From Ehretia macrophylla (lineage: Eukaryota; Streptophyta; Magnoliopsida; Boraginales; Ehretiaceae): a stretch of DNA of 64,000 nucleotides. The translations under genes and the position numbers were made by a program. The notes below the pieces were generated by a model. It searched no databases. It worked only from the letters and a program-made list of their open reading frames with translations, and was not told where the DNA came from. The stretch spans positions 63,456,763 to 63,520,762 of the forward strand of contig CM075773.1 in assembly GCA_037974665.1 (NCBI GenBank), written 5' to 3'. Positions 10,193 through 21,332 of the stretch are shown one piece after another (within the stretch, counting starts at the first letter, position 1; each line of letters starts with the position of its first letter).

Positions 10193-10865
10193 TAAATGAA
10201 AATTTTAAAATCACAATTATATATATGCTACGAGCAATCAGAGCATCTAATTCTACCATCACGTAGTGGAATAACTTCTTCCAAAGTCTCAAACCAACCT
10301 AAGAAATTAAAACTCATAAGTCTAAGTGAAATAATCAATTTATTCCTAACTAAGAAATTCAAAAGAGTTGTATTGGCTATTCATCAAGGTTTTCTCAGCC
10401 CCAAGCCAAAACCAAAGTCTATCCTTACCTTTTACAAAGAAAAACATTTTTACAAAATAAGAAACAAATCTTAGTAAGTGCTAATCTCCCAAAAAAACTC
10501 TTGGGATCTTTAAAATATTCTTATATGTTAGATAGTCATATTATCATAGTTCATAGATTTGAAAACGGTGAAGTTCATGCAAAAATCATAATTTTTAATG
10601 TATAGAATAATAAAAGTTAATGTCAAACCAAATTCATATGCCAAGAATTCCTAATGCCAAAAACCATAGTCAAATGAATCCAATATCTAAGTTTAAGTAA
10701 GCATTTATCCTCTGCCATCGAGTAAAAAATATTGGCAATTATCCTCCTGCATAGAGTTGGAAGTATTGACATTTATCCTTCATCATAGAGTCAGAAGTAT
10801 TGACATTTATCCTCCACCAAAGAGTTAGAATTATTGACATTTATCCCCAGCCAACAAGGGGTTGG
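10193..10865 (-). mobile_element. LTR segment, split by the Harbinger insertion (second part)
   Basis: It continues the LTR begun at 5755 and matches 28435-29125. It stops at about 10865, roughly 1 kb short of the full LTR seen at 28337-30168, so it is truncated. It contains the ~37-bp repeats at 10700-10860. Confidence 0.7.
10700..10860. repeat. ~37-bp tandem repeats inside the LTR
   Basis: Four degenerate units contain agag(t)..gaagtattgacatttatcctc. Related units lie in the paralogous LTR at about 28985-29200, so the array belongs to the LTR family. Confidence 0.7.
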
Positions 10866-11829
10866 GAAACATACATTATAATTAAAAATTTTAATTTTAC
10901 AGCGGAATTAATTATATGTATCCGTTTATGGTTATTCACGCAGATTTGAAACATATGACAAATTTAATCTAATTAAATTTAATGCGTAGTTCTATGATTA
11001 CCTCTAAATGAAAAACAATAGAAGATTATGAGACGAGCTTCCCAAGTGTGAAGCCTCCAAGAGTAATCCACACGAGATTCGCGCAACCAATTAGATCTAG
11101 CCCTAACCAGAGCTTTTAGAGAAAACCCGTATTATTTTGAATTGACAAAGAATTGTGTGCTAGCTTTTTTGTGTCATAATAACCCTTTATATAGTAACTT
11201 ATCTCGACCTACGATCATACATGGGCCAGTCTAAATTGACTAGACTTGGACTCTGCAATAATCTGATCAATCATCTAATTACTACGAGTCCATTATATTA
11301 ATATTATTACAATCCTAAAATTAATTTAATCTTTTTTCTAATCTAATTTATTTGTTAATTTCTTTTGTGTATGACCTCTCGAGTTCATAATTAATTAGCA
11401 GCGGATATTAATCTAATTAATATTTAATTAGAACCCTTTCTAATTAATTCACAAATCGCGAGTGACACCTAGTAATATATCGTGATTATCCAATTAATGA
11501 TGAAGTGCAAGTACACGAACCCTTTTTGAGTAATTTTCACGCAATTGAATCCTTATGTCTAAATCATCGTGATTGATCCAGAGTCATGGATATTGTCACT
11601 CCCCAGGCCCAGACTCTCAGGCCCGCATGCGCGACTAGTGTTGTAGACATAAGAAACAACTACCTAAGCCCTCTTTGCTACTGGTCCAAAATGGCTAACC
11701 CAATTTATTCCTTATACCCACAACACCCACTTATAAACCACATAATCACACTATATTTCAGCAATGAGGGATATTATACACACCCTCCGTTAAGGACCTA
11801 ACATCCTCATCAGAGGCAAATAAACCCAG
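10866..11829. other. Unclassified repeat-like DNA, possible LTR fragment
   Basis: It begins at a junction with gttgggaaacatac and contains acagcggaatt and later gcagcggatatt, a style seen in copia-like LTRs. The stretch is rich in taattaa. I see no coding sequence, and could not find paired ends. Confidence 0.3.
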
Positions 11830-14289
11830 TGTAATACCCCGAACCCAACCCCACGCTACAGGTCAAGTCCGGACCTGTCACTCAAATAGAGTCTCCTCTG
11901 TATCGAGGACTAAACTGGTACTTGCGATAATCACATACAATGCCTGAACCAAAACAGCCACTTCATTCAATCTAACTTCCAAGTTTAACGGAACCAACCA
12001 AATTCACAAGGCCTCCGAGCCTTGGCATAACAAAAATAGAAACATACAAGCATGCAGGTTCAATTCTAACTTAAACTTTCCAGCAGTATGGCTTGGTTAA
12101 AACAAGCTAATTATCACCCCCAAGCATGCAACAACCGAGTTAGGTCTACTATAATCTATTATATGCCATTCTACTTTATATTCAACATTCAAGAATATAA
12201 TTAAGTTACAACTTTCCGAGCAAACATACAAGACCTCAAGGTCTCAAAACACAACAACTAACATCAACTCCAAGCAAACTGCACGTATGATCAACCTTAT
12301 CACACAAGAATCAAGGGTTCTGATCTATGGGCACCTCTTCTTCTTCTTCTACTGCTATCAGCTGGGGGTTCACCTCAGCCTCTCCTGAAACATGTCAAAT
12401 GAGGAGTGAGCAACAATTTTGCCCAGCGAGGGAGGTGATGCAACATACCGTAGCGTGCATAATGATATGCAAACACAAGAAGTCATATATATACAACATG
12501 AACCAACAAGGTTAAATAGCCAAGTAATTAACCACATTAAAAAGGATACGGTTCCACTTCAAGTCTTCAATCACGAGCCACGAGCCACGAACTTCACGTA
12601 AGTGCCGGAAAACCCATACATTAACAAGTTGGGATACTCTGGATGTATCCCGATCCTACGACCCTTTCTCCTGAGGTAGGTCCATATGCCCAGCAGGTAA
12701 ACCACGCCTCTGGGGTAGTGGAGTATGCTCAGCGATAAAGGGAATAGGCACCATGGTAGTCGAGGGAGCACGACAAGCCCGACGCCGCCCGTGTTTCTCG
12801 ACGCTACCATGTCCGAAAAGGTTGCGCAACCCCGAGACAAGTCTACAAGAATCAAGATATCAAATAACATGTAAGAAGGACGACAAATCAGGCCGCCCTC
12901 ATATATAAACACAATATAAGCTCACATAAGCACGAAATAGCTTTAAAGTCACAAAAGAAGCAATCAACATAACTTTTTCCCACTATCTACTCAAATAGCC
13001 CAATCTCTAGACAATCATTATAATGCATGACAACACAACAACAAGCTTTAGACGCGTCAATAGAAGCGTAGTACCACTTTTCCCCTTTCTTTAACCCATC
13101 TTTTCTTCTCCTATGTGAATTTCAAGATTCCCAAACCATATCCTACTCATACTACAACCCTAATTAAGCCAAAAGACACCTATTAAAACCATAAAAACCC
13201 GTTTTAGATCCTAAAGCTCGGGAAGGCCCCGAGCGGGTTTTAACTACAACTATACTATCCGAGCCCCAATTTTGCATAACAAAAGCACCAAAAGTGCTTC
13301 CATACCTCAATGATACCTAATCCAAAGCCCAAACGTGCTCGGATTGCACAACAAGAAAAATCCTCTTTTTAAAGTCGACTAATTTTGCAATTTAGCTCGG
13401 TTTTGGGTGATTCAACTTCACGTGGCCTCCCATCTAGCTTCACTAGGGTCTAGATCATCTAATTGAAGCCTCAATTCATTCTAATTAGCACATTTATTCA
13501 AAATCCTAAATACAAGCACTATTCATCATCTTTTTCGTAACATTCAAGCTTTCAACCATGGATTATGCTATCAAGCTATAAAAGTTTACTCTATAGGCTC
13601 TAATAAATACATATAAAGCATTCATAAAAAGTATTATAACTATAATCAACAAATCAATAATTTCAACATAAGAGCATAAACTTTGAAAACTATAAAATGC
13701 AACTCCCTCACAATTTATGATGTGTAGAAGCTTGTTGGGGAATCCTAGGATGCTCAAACAAATCCAAGATCCAAGCCAAGAGTCAAGCTAGCAAGATTGT
13801 TGAAGAAATTTTTCTTTTTTTTCTCCTTGAAGTGGTTGGCCAAGGGGAGGGACACAAAGGGAATTCTTTGCTTTGTTTTATGAGTTGTTTTTTGTTAAAT
13901 GGTGATAACTTAATATATAGATATATGGGTGCAATAAGTTGTGGTCAAATACTACATAAAACTTGGTCAATTGAGCTTAATTACTAATCAAATACTAACT
14001 AAGTCAAAACTAAGGTTGTTACGTACCTAACACTATTCAAATGGTGCAAAAACTATTTTCCAAACACATGCTCCCAAGCTAAAAAGTCCAAAATAACAAG
14101 GTCTCGATTCCTTTTATATGTCATATGACTTAGGAAAAATATTAAATCAAACTTTTAAAACGGTCGAAAATCTTATGAATAGTAACCTCAAATTAAAGCA
14201 GTTAAGCAAGAAAGGTGATGCATGTAAGAATACTCAAGTAGGTATGCAACTGTTATAAGGTATTTATGATGAAATTTTTAGGCGTCACA
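11830..14289 (-). mobile_element. Solo LTR, 2460 bp, Ty3-like family Y
   Basis: Starts TGTAATACCCCG and ends GGCGTCACA. The flanks CCCAG (11825-11829) and CCAAG (14290-14294) match at 4 of 5 bases, as an aged target duplication. It is collinear with 32362-34826 and with the reverse of 48031-50516. A GC-rich block is at about 12625-12840. No internal region follows, so it is a solo LTR. Open frames inside (for example 12571-12912) are chance frames. Confidence 0.8.
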
Positions 14290-14395
14290 CCAAGGACAAA
14301 CCAGACGGTGAAGGTTTTAGAGGTGACTTCTACAGGTTCAAAATGTGGCTCCCACCAGCCTTCTAAGTATAGCATTTTGCCCCGCACAGCACTTA
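14290..14395. other. Short unassigned stretch between LTR copies
   Basis: About 106 bp between the solo LTR and the chromovirus LTR fragment; no feature seen. Confidence 0.3.
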
Positions 14396-15840
14396 GCTAT
14401 GGAATCATGTTCTAGAATGTTTATTGCAATAATTTGTGTATTATAACTCTTGGTAGTTCGAATTTTATGTGAATGATTTAGTTGTGTAGTATGTTGCTTA
14501 ATATGTAGTTTATATGTTTAATAAAATGCTTGAATGATTATTCTTGGCTCAATCTAATTGATCAACACCTACATATATGTAAATTCATGCAAATAAGGCT
14601 TAAAAGGTCAAAATTTTAGCCTTTTTGGGGTGGTTTAGCGGTCGAACAGTATTTTTCAGCATTTTTCAACTTTGGATTTCAAGTGCAATACTACTTTCTT
14701 TGTGTTGCTAGTTAATTGGATGATTAAATTGTTACTAAGTGAACTTAACGGTACTCACGAGCAAGCTTCTAGCTATTGGAAAATGGGTAAAATGTATGTG
14801 TATGCAAGTGAATGTCTTAAAGGAATGCTTAAGTGGATATACTTTCATATGTGTTTGTGATTTGGTTATTAATGCTTATGGAGTGATATTGCTAATTCTA
14901 ATGCTAGAGGGACAACCTACTTTGTTGTCCCTCGTTTTAAGTGCTCATTGAATGAATGTTTTAATGATTGATTGTGTGATATCGTAAGGTTGCAACCTTT
15001 TATTGAGGCACAATTGTGTTGTGTCTCCACTTGGTGGCAACGGGCTTGCCAATGGTTACACGACCTCCGCGACCTATTTCTTCACTCACTTGGTCGGTGA
15101 AAGCGTTGGGGTGTTTAGTCGTAGGATTTTGTGGTACATCTGCAGTACACCCACTAGTGATATAAGGGATTATCTACATCGCAATCACAAAGGGGCAAAG
15201 AAGTAGGAGTGATAAGGTTGGAATGAAATCATATCCTTTACTTGAGTGTTTATATAGTTTTATATTACTTGATTGAGTGCTTTCATGCTTCTTGTTATTG
15301 TCTAATGCTTACTTGTATATTTATTGCTTTGATACATGTTACTTGGCATATGTGCATCATGAAAAGGTTTTCAAAAGCCTCCCCATACCCCCCTCACTGA
15401 GCTAGTGGTTGATCACCCCATTTATTCAACAATTTCAGGTAAAGCCGAAGTATCCCCTCAAGAAGAAGATTGAAGATAATTTGCTTGTTTGCTTAAAAGG
15501 TTGGCATGTGTTTTGGCTACGATCTAGGAATGTGGATTATAATGTTTTGCAAGTTGTATAGCTCGTTTTGCAACAAAGTTTCATTGTGCACATGTTGGAT
15601 CATAGCTTTTGACTTGTAGAAATTAAATAAGCTAGTTGTAAGTTTATGAACTACTTTGGAAATATAACTAAAGCACATTTAGCTTACTTTTGGACTTGGA
15701 ATTGTAAATGTTGCTAGGTTTGTTTAGACTTAGTAAGGAAAAATGTTGTGTTTAACATGATATGCATAAACAGAGTTTCAAGATGTTGTCTTGTGTATTT
15801 GTTGTTGGCTTTGAGCATAATTGTACAGGTGTTGGAATGT
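14396..15840 (+). mobile_element. Chromovirus LTR fragment (same family as 53898 and 60841)
   Basis: It is collinear with about 54552-55950, starting at ttagctatggaatcatg and running through cataaacagagtttcaag. The first ~650 bp of the LTR are missing. It contains the GC-rich block at about 15020-15185. Beyond 15775 it stays similar to 62340 onward instead. Confidence 0.75.
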
Positions 15841-16892
15841 CCGTAATACAGAGAAGACTTTGTCCGATTTTTGTCGAGTTCGAACTTGACTTCTAGGAAG
15901 GGGTTGGGGGTGCTGACATGGGGAGGTGGGGGTAGAATGAGGGGATGGGGTGCTGATGTGGGATGGGGTGGGCTAGGTGGAGTTGATAAGGGGTAGGGTG
16001 GGGGGTAGAGGGTAGCTAACGGGGTGTAGGGTGGGGGGTGGGGGGGCTGAGTGGCTGATGATGGGGGTAGGAGTGGGGGTGGGGGTGGGGGTGGGGGTGG
16101 GAGGGGGGGGTGAGGTGAGGAAAATGATGATTTTTTATTTTTTTATTTTTTTTGGATGAAAAGAATAAGAGGAGAGAGAATAAAGAAGAGAAAAAAAATG
16201 TATAATATAAGGGTAAAAATGTCATTTTACTAAAGTTTTTAACAGGTTTAGTTTAAAAGAGATTGAGGGGGAAGGTATGTCATTTTTTAAAAATCATAGG
16301 GGAATTTTTGATAGTTTTGCTAACACAGAGAAGCGGGTTGATATATATGAGTTTTACAGGGGAGTTGAATGATATTTATCCTTTTATTTATATGTCCACA
16401 CCCGTCATTTTGCACATCTTTTAAATCTAAATATCAAGGATAATTTGGACTTTTTGGTGTCTACTTTGTCCATATTCTGACCAGCTTTGGCTTGTGTCAG
16501 TCACTGGCTCTTTCACTTGTCTTGTCATTTTCGCTACATTTTTGTCGTAGCCAGAGAGAAAAGTTTAGGGATTAAGTGCTATATATAAAGACATCAAAGT
16601 TAATAAATCTTAAATAATTTTCATAAATGTCCTATTAATTTACATTCTTGACAAATCTTAAATTAGTTCTTCACCTGAAACAAATCAATCTAGCCATGAG
16701 CAAATTGCAGCCGATTAAGTACTAATAAAGTGACAACAATGACTAAACGATGATGTTAGTTTAAACGGAACAAATTAGAAGACAGTGTTACCAATTCAAA
16801 ATTCAAAACCGCTTGAGAAAATAATTCCAGCACTGGCAGAAGCAGAATTCACACCTCAAATCATATCTTCCAAATTTCCAGTCTACCCAAGA
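15841..16892. repeat. Repeated segment with a G-rich tract, shared with 62400-63448
   Basis: Homology with 62400-63448 covers tccgtaatacagag, the G-rich tract, and the later stretches gacatcaaagttaataaatc and gataacttggcacaaatgg. Positions about 15895-16115 on the + strand are strongly G-rich, with repeated ggggtg units at 16070-16110. No gene is seen; the proline/histidine-rich antisense open frame is the translation of the low-complexity tract. Confidence 0.7.
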
Positions 16893-17094
16893 TAACTTGG
16901 CACAAATGGTAACCCAAGATACACAATTAGTCAAATTCAAAAAAAAAAAGAAAAGGAAAAGAACAATACAAGTTATTGAGAATCAAGAAAATAATAAGTT
17001 AAAAACGTATCAAAAAGTGAATTCAATCAAGAAAATAGAGCTCTATCAAATAGTGAATTCAATCAATAAAATAAATAGAACTAATAATTCAGCG
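16893..17094. repeat. ~200-bp LINE-associated repeat, copy 1
   Basis: It starts ggcacaaatggtaaccc and contains two copies of atagtgaattcaatcaa. Related copies are at 20586, 50718, 61680 and 63451. It lies immediately before the LINE reverse transcriptase fragment here and in the 63.5-kb copy. Confidence 0.75.
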
Positions 17095-17449
17095 TAAGGA
17101 GACCCCATATCTCCAAGCCTTTTTATTATTGTTGCTAAATATCTATCCAGGGCGTCAACAAATTATTCTCTAATTTCCCAGCTTTAAAGTATAAGACTGG
17201 CTCTTTTTTCTTGGTTACTCACCTCTCATTTGCAGATGACATAATCATCTTCTCCAATGGCAGCAAAAGTGCTATCAAAAAGTTGATGAATTTTTTGAAT
17301 CACTATGAACATGTTTCTGGACAGCAAGTCAACAAAGATAAAAGTGGTTTAATTGTGGACAAAAAAGTTCCTAGCTCTAGAATTGGCATCATAGCTGGTG
17401 CTTCAGGTTACAAGCAACAACAATTTTCATTCAAATATCTTGGAGTACG
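17095..17449 (+). pseudogene. LINE reverse transcriptase fragment, split by an LTR
   Basis: Frames show a ggagaccc..tctccaagcctttttatt segment (GDPISPSLFI, an RT motif) and then, in another frame, THLSFADDIIIFSNG, the catalytic F-ADD motif of plant L1-like reverse transcriptases, followed by SGQQVNKDKSG and FKYLGV. A frameshift separates the two parts. The reading ends where a solo LTR begins at 17450, and LINE sequence resumes at 19876. The copy at 63641-64000 is the same LINE without the LTR. Confidence 0.85.
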
Positions 17450-19875
17450 TGTCACGCCCCAACTCGACCCCACCTACGATCAGTCAGGACGCAACGGAAT
17501 TTCGGCGGCATAACGACAGTAAACAGATTTCCGAGGTTCTAAACCAACCTCATTAAACATCATACATCCAGTAATTCCTCAATACAAACAACAACATACA
17601 ACACAACCATATTATACAATAAAACATCCTCGTTATACGCCTCCGTTCCAACATGACATACAATACCTCAACTTTATTATACATTTCAAAAGTAAGTTGA
17701 GACACAACTACAACTTAACCATAGACGAAAGAAAGCCACTAAATTAACATCATTTGATTCATCATCTATTCAATATCTATTACATTAAGAACCGTAAAGC
17801 ATATAAAAGTCCATTAAGCTAATATACATGACGTTTAACAACATAGAATCATGGATAAGACTCGGGAACATATGACTCATCCACGAAAGGCACATTTTCC
17901 ACATTCTCCTCTTCAGGAGGCACGTACCCGTAATCTTGTGAAAGTACACCTGAAAACATGCATTAATAGAGAGTGAGCTTATATACATAAGCCCAGTGAG
18001 GATCCGATAGATCTCGACAGTATTCACTACGCTCCTTGGATTTAGTCCTTTGAGCAAGTAAACACACAACAACATAAATAATGCTATCATCACATAACTA
18101 TATAACCAATCAATTAAGGATACTCTATTTGGTGTAGCTCCAAACGCCATCACGATCTCAACCGTTCTTCTTATAACTCCCCATTACTCACGCACCCGAG
18201 GTACCTCACTAGCCCCTCCCTCCATGACACCTCCGTCATGCGAGCTGGGGGTAGCCTATGGCAGTCATGCCGTTATCAACCCGACAGCCCGACGCTGCCC
18301 GAGAGGTGGCACACACATACCAAGACTCCATATTCATCAATCATCAATCAAACATCAATCAATCAATCAATTGGGAGATCAGCAACAAGAGTGCCCGATT
18401 CCCGCATTCAATAATAATCAATCAATAACATCAATATAACATCAATATTAAATTAAACAACAAACAACGTAGTTAGATGACAAAGTAGGCCATCTAACCG
18501 GACATGCATAATATACATAATTAAACTCTAAATTACTCAACAACAACTCACCATTCATCACTCGAACACTACCCAACCATCTAAGGCATCGTTCAAGAAA
18601 TTAAAGAATGACAACCTAAACTTCTAAAATTCATAACTTACAATCTACTAATCCAAACATTGCCAAATCAGTTCCTATCACTCACCCATTCAACCTACTA
18701 CATTAGCCCTCTCGGAAATCCACCATAACACCTCTAAATCATGCCCGATAACCCTAAAATCCTAAGATGTCATGGCTGGATTTTCCGGATTTTCACACAA
18801 ACAATGTAATCGAAAAATCGGCATTACAACAGCGCTAACACGTAATTATCAAGTATTTAAAAATCGACGGCAATCGATTTCGATCAACACAACTCATTTA
18901 ATTCAACTTTGAACATTTTAATCAAAATTAAATACCCGGAAAATAAAAATTATGCTATATCCGACAGAAACTCGTAGTATTAGTATATAATGATCCCTAG
19001 CATGCAAGGAGCAATAATCTAACATCAGATTACAATTCTAACGGTTCAATCTTCATTTATACGCAAAAACACAAAAATGACATTTTGAGATCTAGAATTT
19101 TTCTCTCACCTTAGATGCGATATAAGCCTAGGAATGCGTGCTATGCGTGCCCAACAAGCAAAATCCAAGTCGGTGCGAAGTTTCACGGACAAAAACTAGG
19201 TTTTTCTTTGAAAAATTGGATTGAAAGCTTAAGTTTTTCTCTTCTCTTTTCTCCCTCTTCTCTCTCGGCAATGTGTGTGTGTGTGATGGTGTTTTTGTGT
19301 TGTGTGAGTGTGTGTTGAGGACATTAGCTTCTAAGGTCAAATAATTAATTAAAGTCAAAGTTATTTTAATAGGTATTTTTGTGTTTTTAATGACTTTAAT
19401 TGCATTTTAGTGCTCACCAAGTTAAAAATAATTATGCCACCCCCAAGATATCTCAAGTGGATTATTTTTAGGTGACAAGAAGTTTTACAATCCAAAAATT
19501 TCACCCGAGTCGGCTTAAAACTCGATTTTCGCAAAAGTCGGTGTAAAAACCCTAATAAATTCTTAAGCCGATTTTAAAACCGTTTTCATCAAACACAGGT
19601 CTATTAAAGTCCGTGGACTAGGTCTAGAAGGGTTAAAAAGACCAGTTTCAAAATTATAGCGGACGTGTTTCGAAAACACTATTCACTGAAAATCGACGAT
19701 AAAATTTCTGACTCCGTTTTTGATGAAAATTTCATGAATGCACATTTAGCACGTATTAGAAGTATTGACATCAAAATTATAACTTTCTAAGTCCTATAGC
19801 ACATAAACAGATCATATGCACGCAAAACGAGGTAAAGCACGTAAAACGAGATAAGCAAGAAAGTGGGGTTTCACA
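17450..19875 (-). mobile_element. Solo LTR, 2426 bp, inserted in the LINE
   Basis: Starts TGTCACGCCCC and ends GGGGTTTCACA. The flanks are GTACG (17445-17449) and GTACC (19876-19880); the empty LINE site at 63992-63996 is gtacc, so the left copy has mutated. The terminal sequences are Ty3-like; the reverse complement starts TGTGAAACCCC, the form used by the chromovirus LTRs here. No coding sequence; the frames at 17785-18153 and 18224-18439 are taken as chance. Confidence 0.85.
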
Positions 19876-20590
19876 GTACCCCTTTACAAAGGTGCTAAAA
19901 AGTCTGCTCTTTTTCATGAGTTTTTTCCGAAAATTAACAAGAAGCTCATAGGTTGGGAACTAAAAACCTTACTCCCAAACAAAGACTACAAAGAAGATTG
20001 GGAGCCGTTGTCATTCCCCTATTTGAGACATTAGGCCTTTTCGTGCACGTATGAGTTCTTTGACTGCGTAAGGGCGATCCATCTTGAAGACGAATTTCAA
20101 GCAAAAACATCAAAGAATTATCTGAGTAGATCTATGTATTGTCAGATATCTTTCATTTGAGAAGTTTGCACTTAGGAATACAGGGTGAGGATTGTCAACA
20201 GTCCCAAGCATCCACTCCTCCATGCCTTGTTATTTGATGCAGATAATCCCTCCTAGCAAGGAAGTTTTTCATAAAATTGAAAGACTTTTCAACAAATTCC
20301 TTTGGGGAGACACAGCTGATTCCAAAAAAATTGCGTTGGACTTATTTGCATAAACTTTGTTTTAAAGAGATGGCATTGGAAGGGAGACTTAAATCTGGCA
20401 GCGTCCTTCTATTGTTCTTATGAAAGACCACCTTCTTATGTGCCTAATATTGTGAAGTTCAGAAAACCAGCTGTTGGCTTTTACAAGCTCAACATTGACA
20501 GGAGGTGGGAGAATTCTTCGTGACTGTAAGAAGGACCTTATAAAAGGGTTGCAGTTTTGCAAAGAGAAAAGAATTTGCAATTTTTGGCAC
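19876..20590 (+). pseudogene. LINE fragment continued: end of RT region and RNase H domain
   Basis: After the LTR, LINE-like sequence resumes with HEFFPKINKKLIGWELKT, typical of the region after the RT in plant L1 elements. Later pieces resemble GFYKLNID and GGGRILRD, and then KDLIKGLQFCKEKRI, an RNase H domain found at the C-end of some plant LINEs. Several stops, frameshifts and deletions interrupt it. Open frame 20389-20613 on the reverse strand is a shadow. Confidence 0.7.
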
Positions 20591-21125
20591 AAATGGTAAC
20601 CCAAGACGCACAACTAATCAAACTCACAAAAAAAAAGGAAAAGAACAATAAAAGTTATTGAAAATCAAGAAAAAAAAAAAAGAAATTAAAAACATATTAG
20701 ATAGTGAATTCAATCAAGAAAATAAAACTCTATCAAATAGTGAATTCAATCAAGAAAATAAATAGAAATAATCATTCAAGAAAACAAAACATAGAATAGG
20801 GTCTAAATTTAGTTACATAAACCAAATCACCAAGATAGTCAACAGAGAATTGTGTAGGCCATGGAAATTTGTTAGGTGCGTGGGTGAGTTTGTATTTGTG
20901 TATTGGCGGGTAATAGTGTGGCAGTTGAATTTAAGAACGAAAACCCGAAAATGCCCTCCGGTTCGTTATGCATCATTTGTAAACATTCATGTAATTGAAT
21001 CTATTCTTGTTCCTTCACCGTTTTGCGTATCAAATTATGAATGAATTTACAGAAGAAGAAGTTAATCAGAGATAGGACTCTGGAATGCTTATAATTAACA
21101 AACGGCCCATGTAAGAATTTGAGTC
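20586..21125. repeat. LINE-associated repeat, copy 2 (longer form), upstream of the NAC gene
   Basis: It starts like 16893 but continues about 350 bp further, through gaccaaatcaccaagatagtc and gcccatgtaagaatttgag. The longer form is also at 50718-51248 and (partly) 61680-61975. It ends about 65 bp before the TATA-like box of the NAC gene, so the distal promoter of that gene lies in repeat DNA. Confidence 0.75.
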
Positions 21126-21191
21126 CTTTTGTGAGTATAGTGTTTCCTAATGCATTATACTAGATTGCATCACAAGTTACAGTTATACTAG

Positions 21192-21200
21192 TATATATAT
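21192..21200 (+). promoter_or_regulatory. TATA-like box of the NAC gene
   Basis: TATATATAT about 130 nt before the ATG at 21333. A transcription start near 21225-21235 would give a ~100-nt leader. It is placed by sequence only. Confidence 0.45.
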
Positions 21201-21332
21201 GTATGCCAATCTAGCTAGCCGCACAATATTCATCATTACAAAACCTAGTTAAGTTTGTGAGTTATTGCGGTATTATAGACATCAAGAGAGTGATTGGTGA
21301 GATTTGTTGGTGATAATATAGGAATAGTAAAG

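Noticed and set aside
10700..10860. CRISPR-like regular spacing
   Set aside because: Units are direct tandem repeats without unique spacers, in a plant LTR.
12571..12912. 113-aa open frame, with related frames at 33158-33418 and 49355-49793
   Set aside because: All lie over the GC-rich LTR block, which keeps several frames open by composition. Frames differ between copies.
16016..16225. Proline/histidine-rich open frame, and its counterpart at 62480-62803
   Set aside because: Antisense translation of the G-rich low-complexity tract.
16897..17097. 66-aa lysine-rich open frame
   Set aside because: It is the translation of the ~200-bp repeat with its A-rich run; other copies do not keep the frame.
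21294..21332. Upstream TTG start for the NAC protein
   Set aside because: The first ATG is at 21333 and is followed directly by the NAC domain; plants rarely start at TTG.
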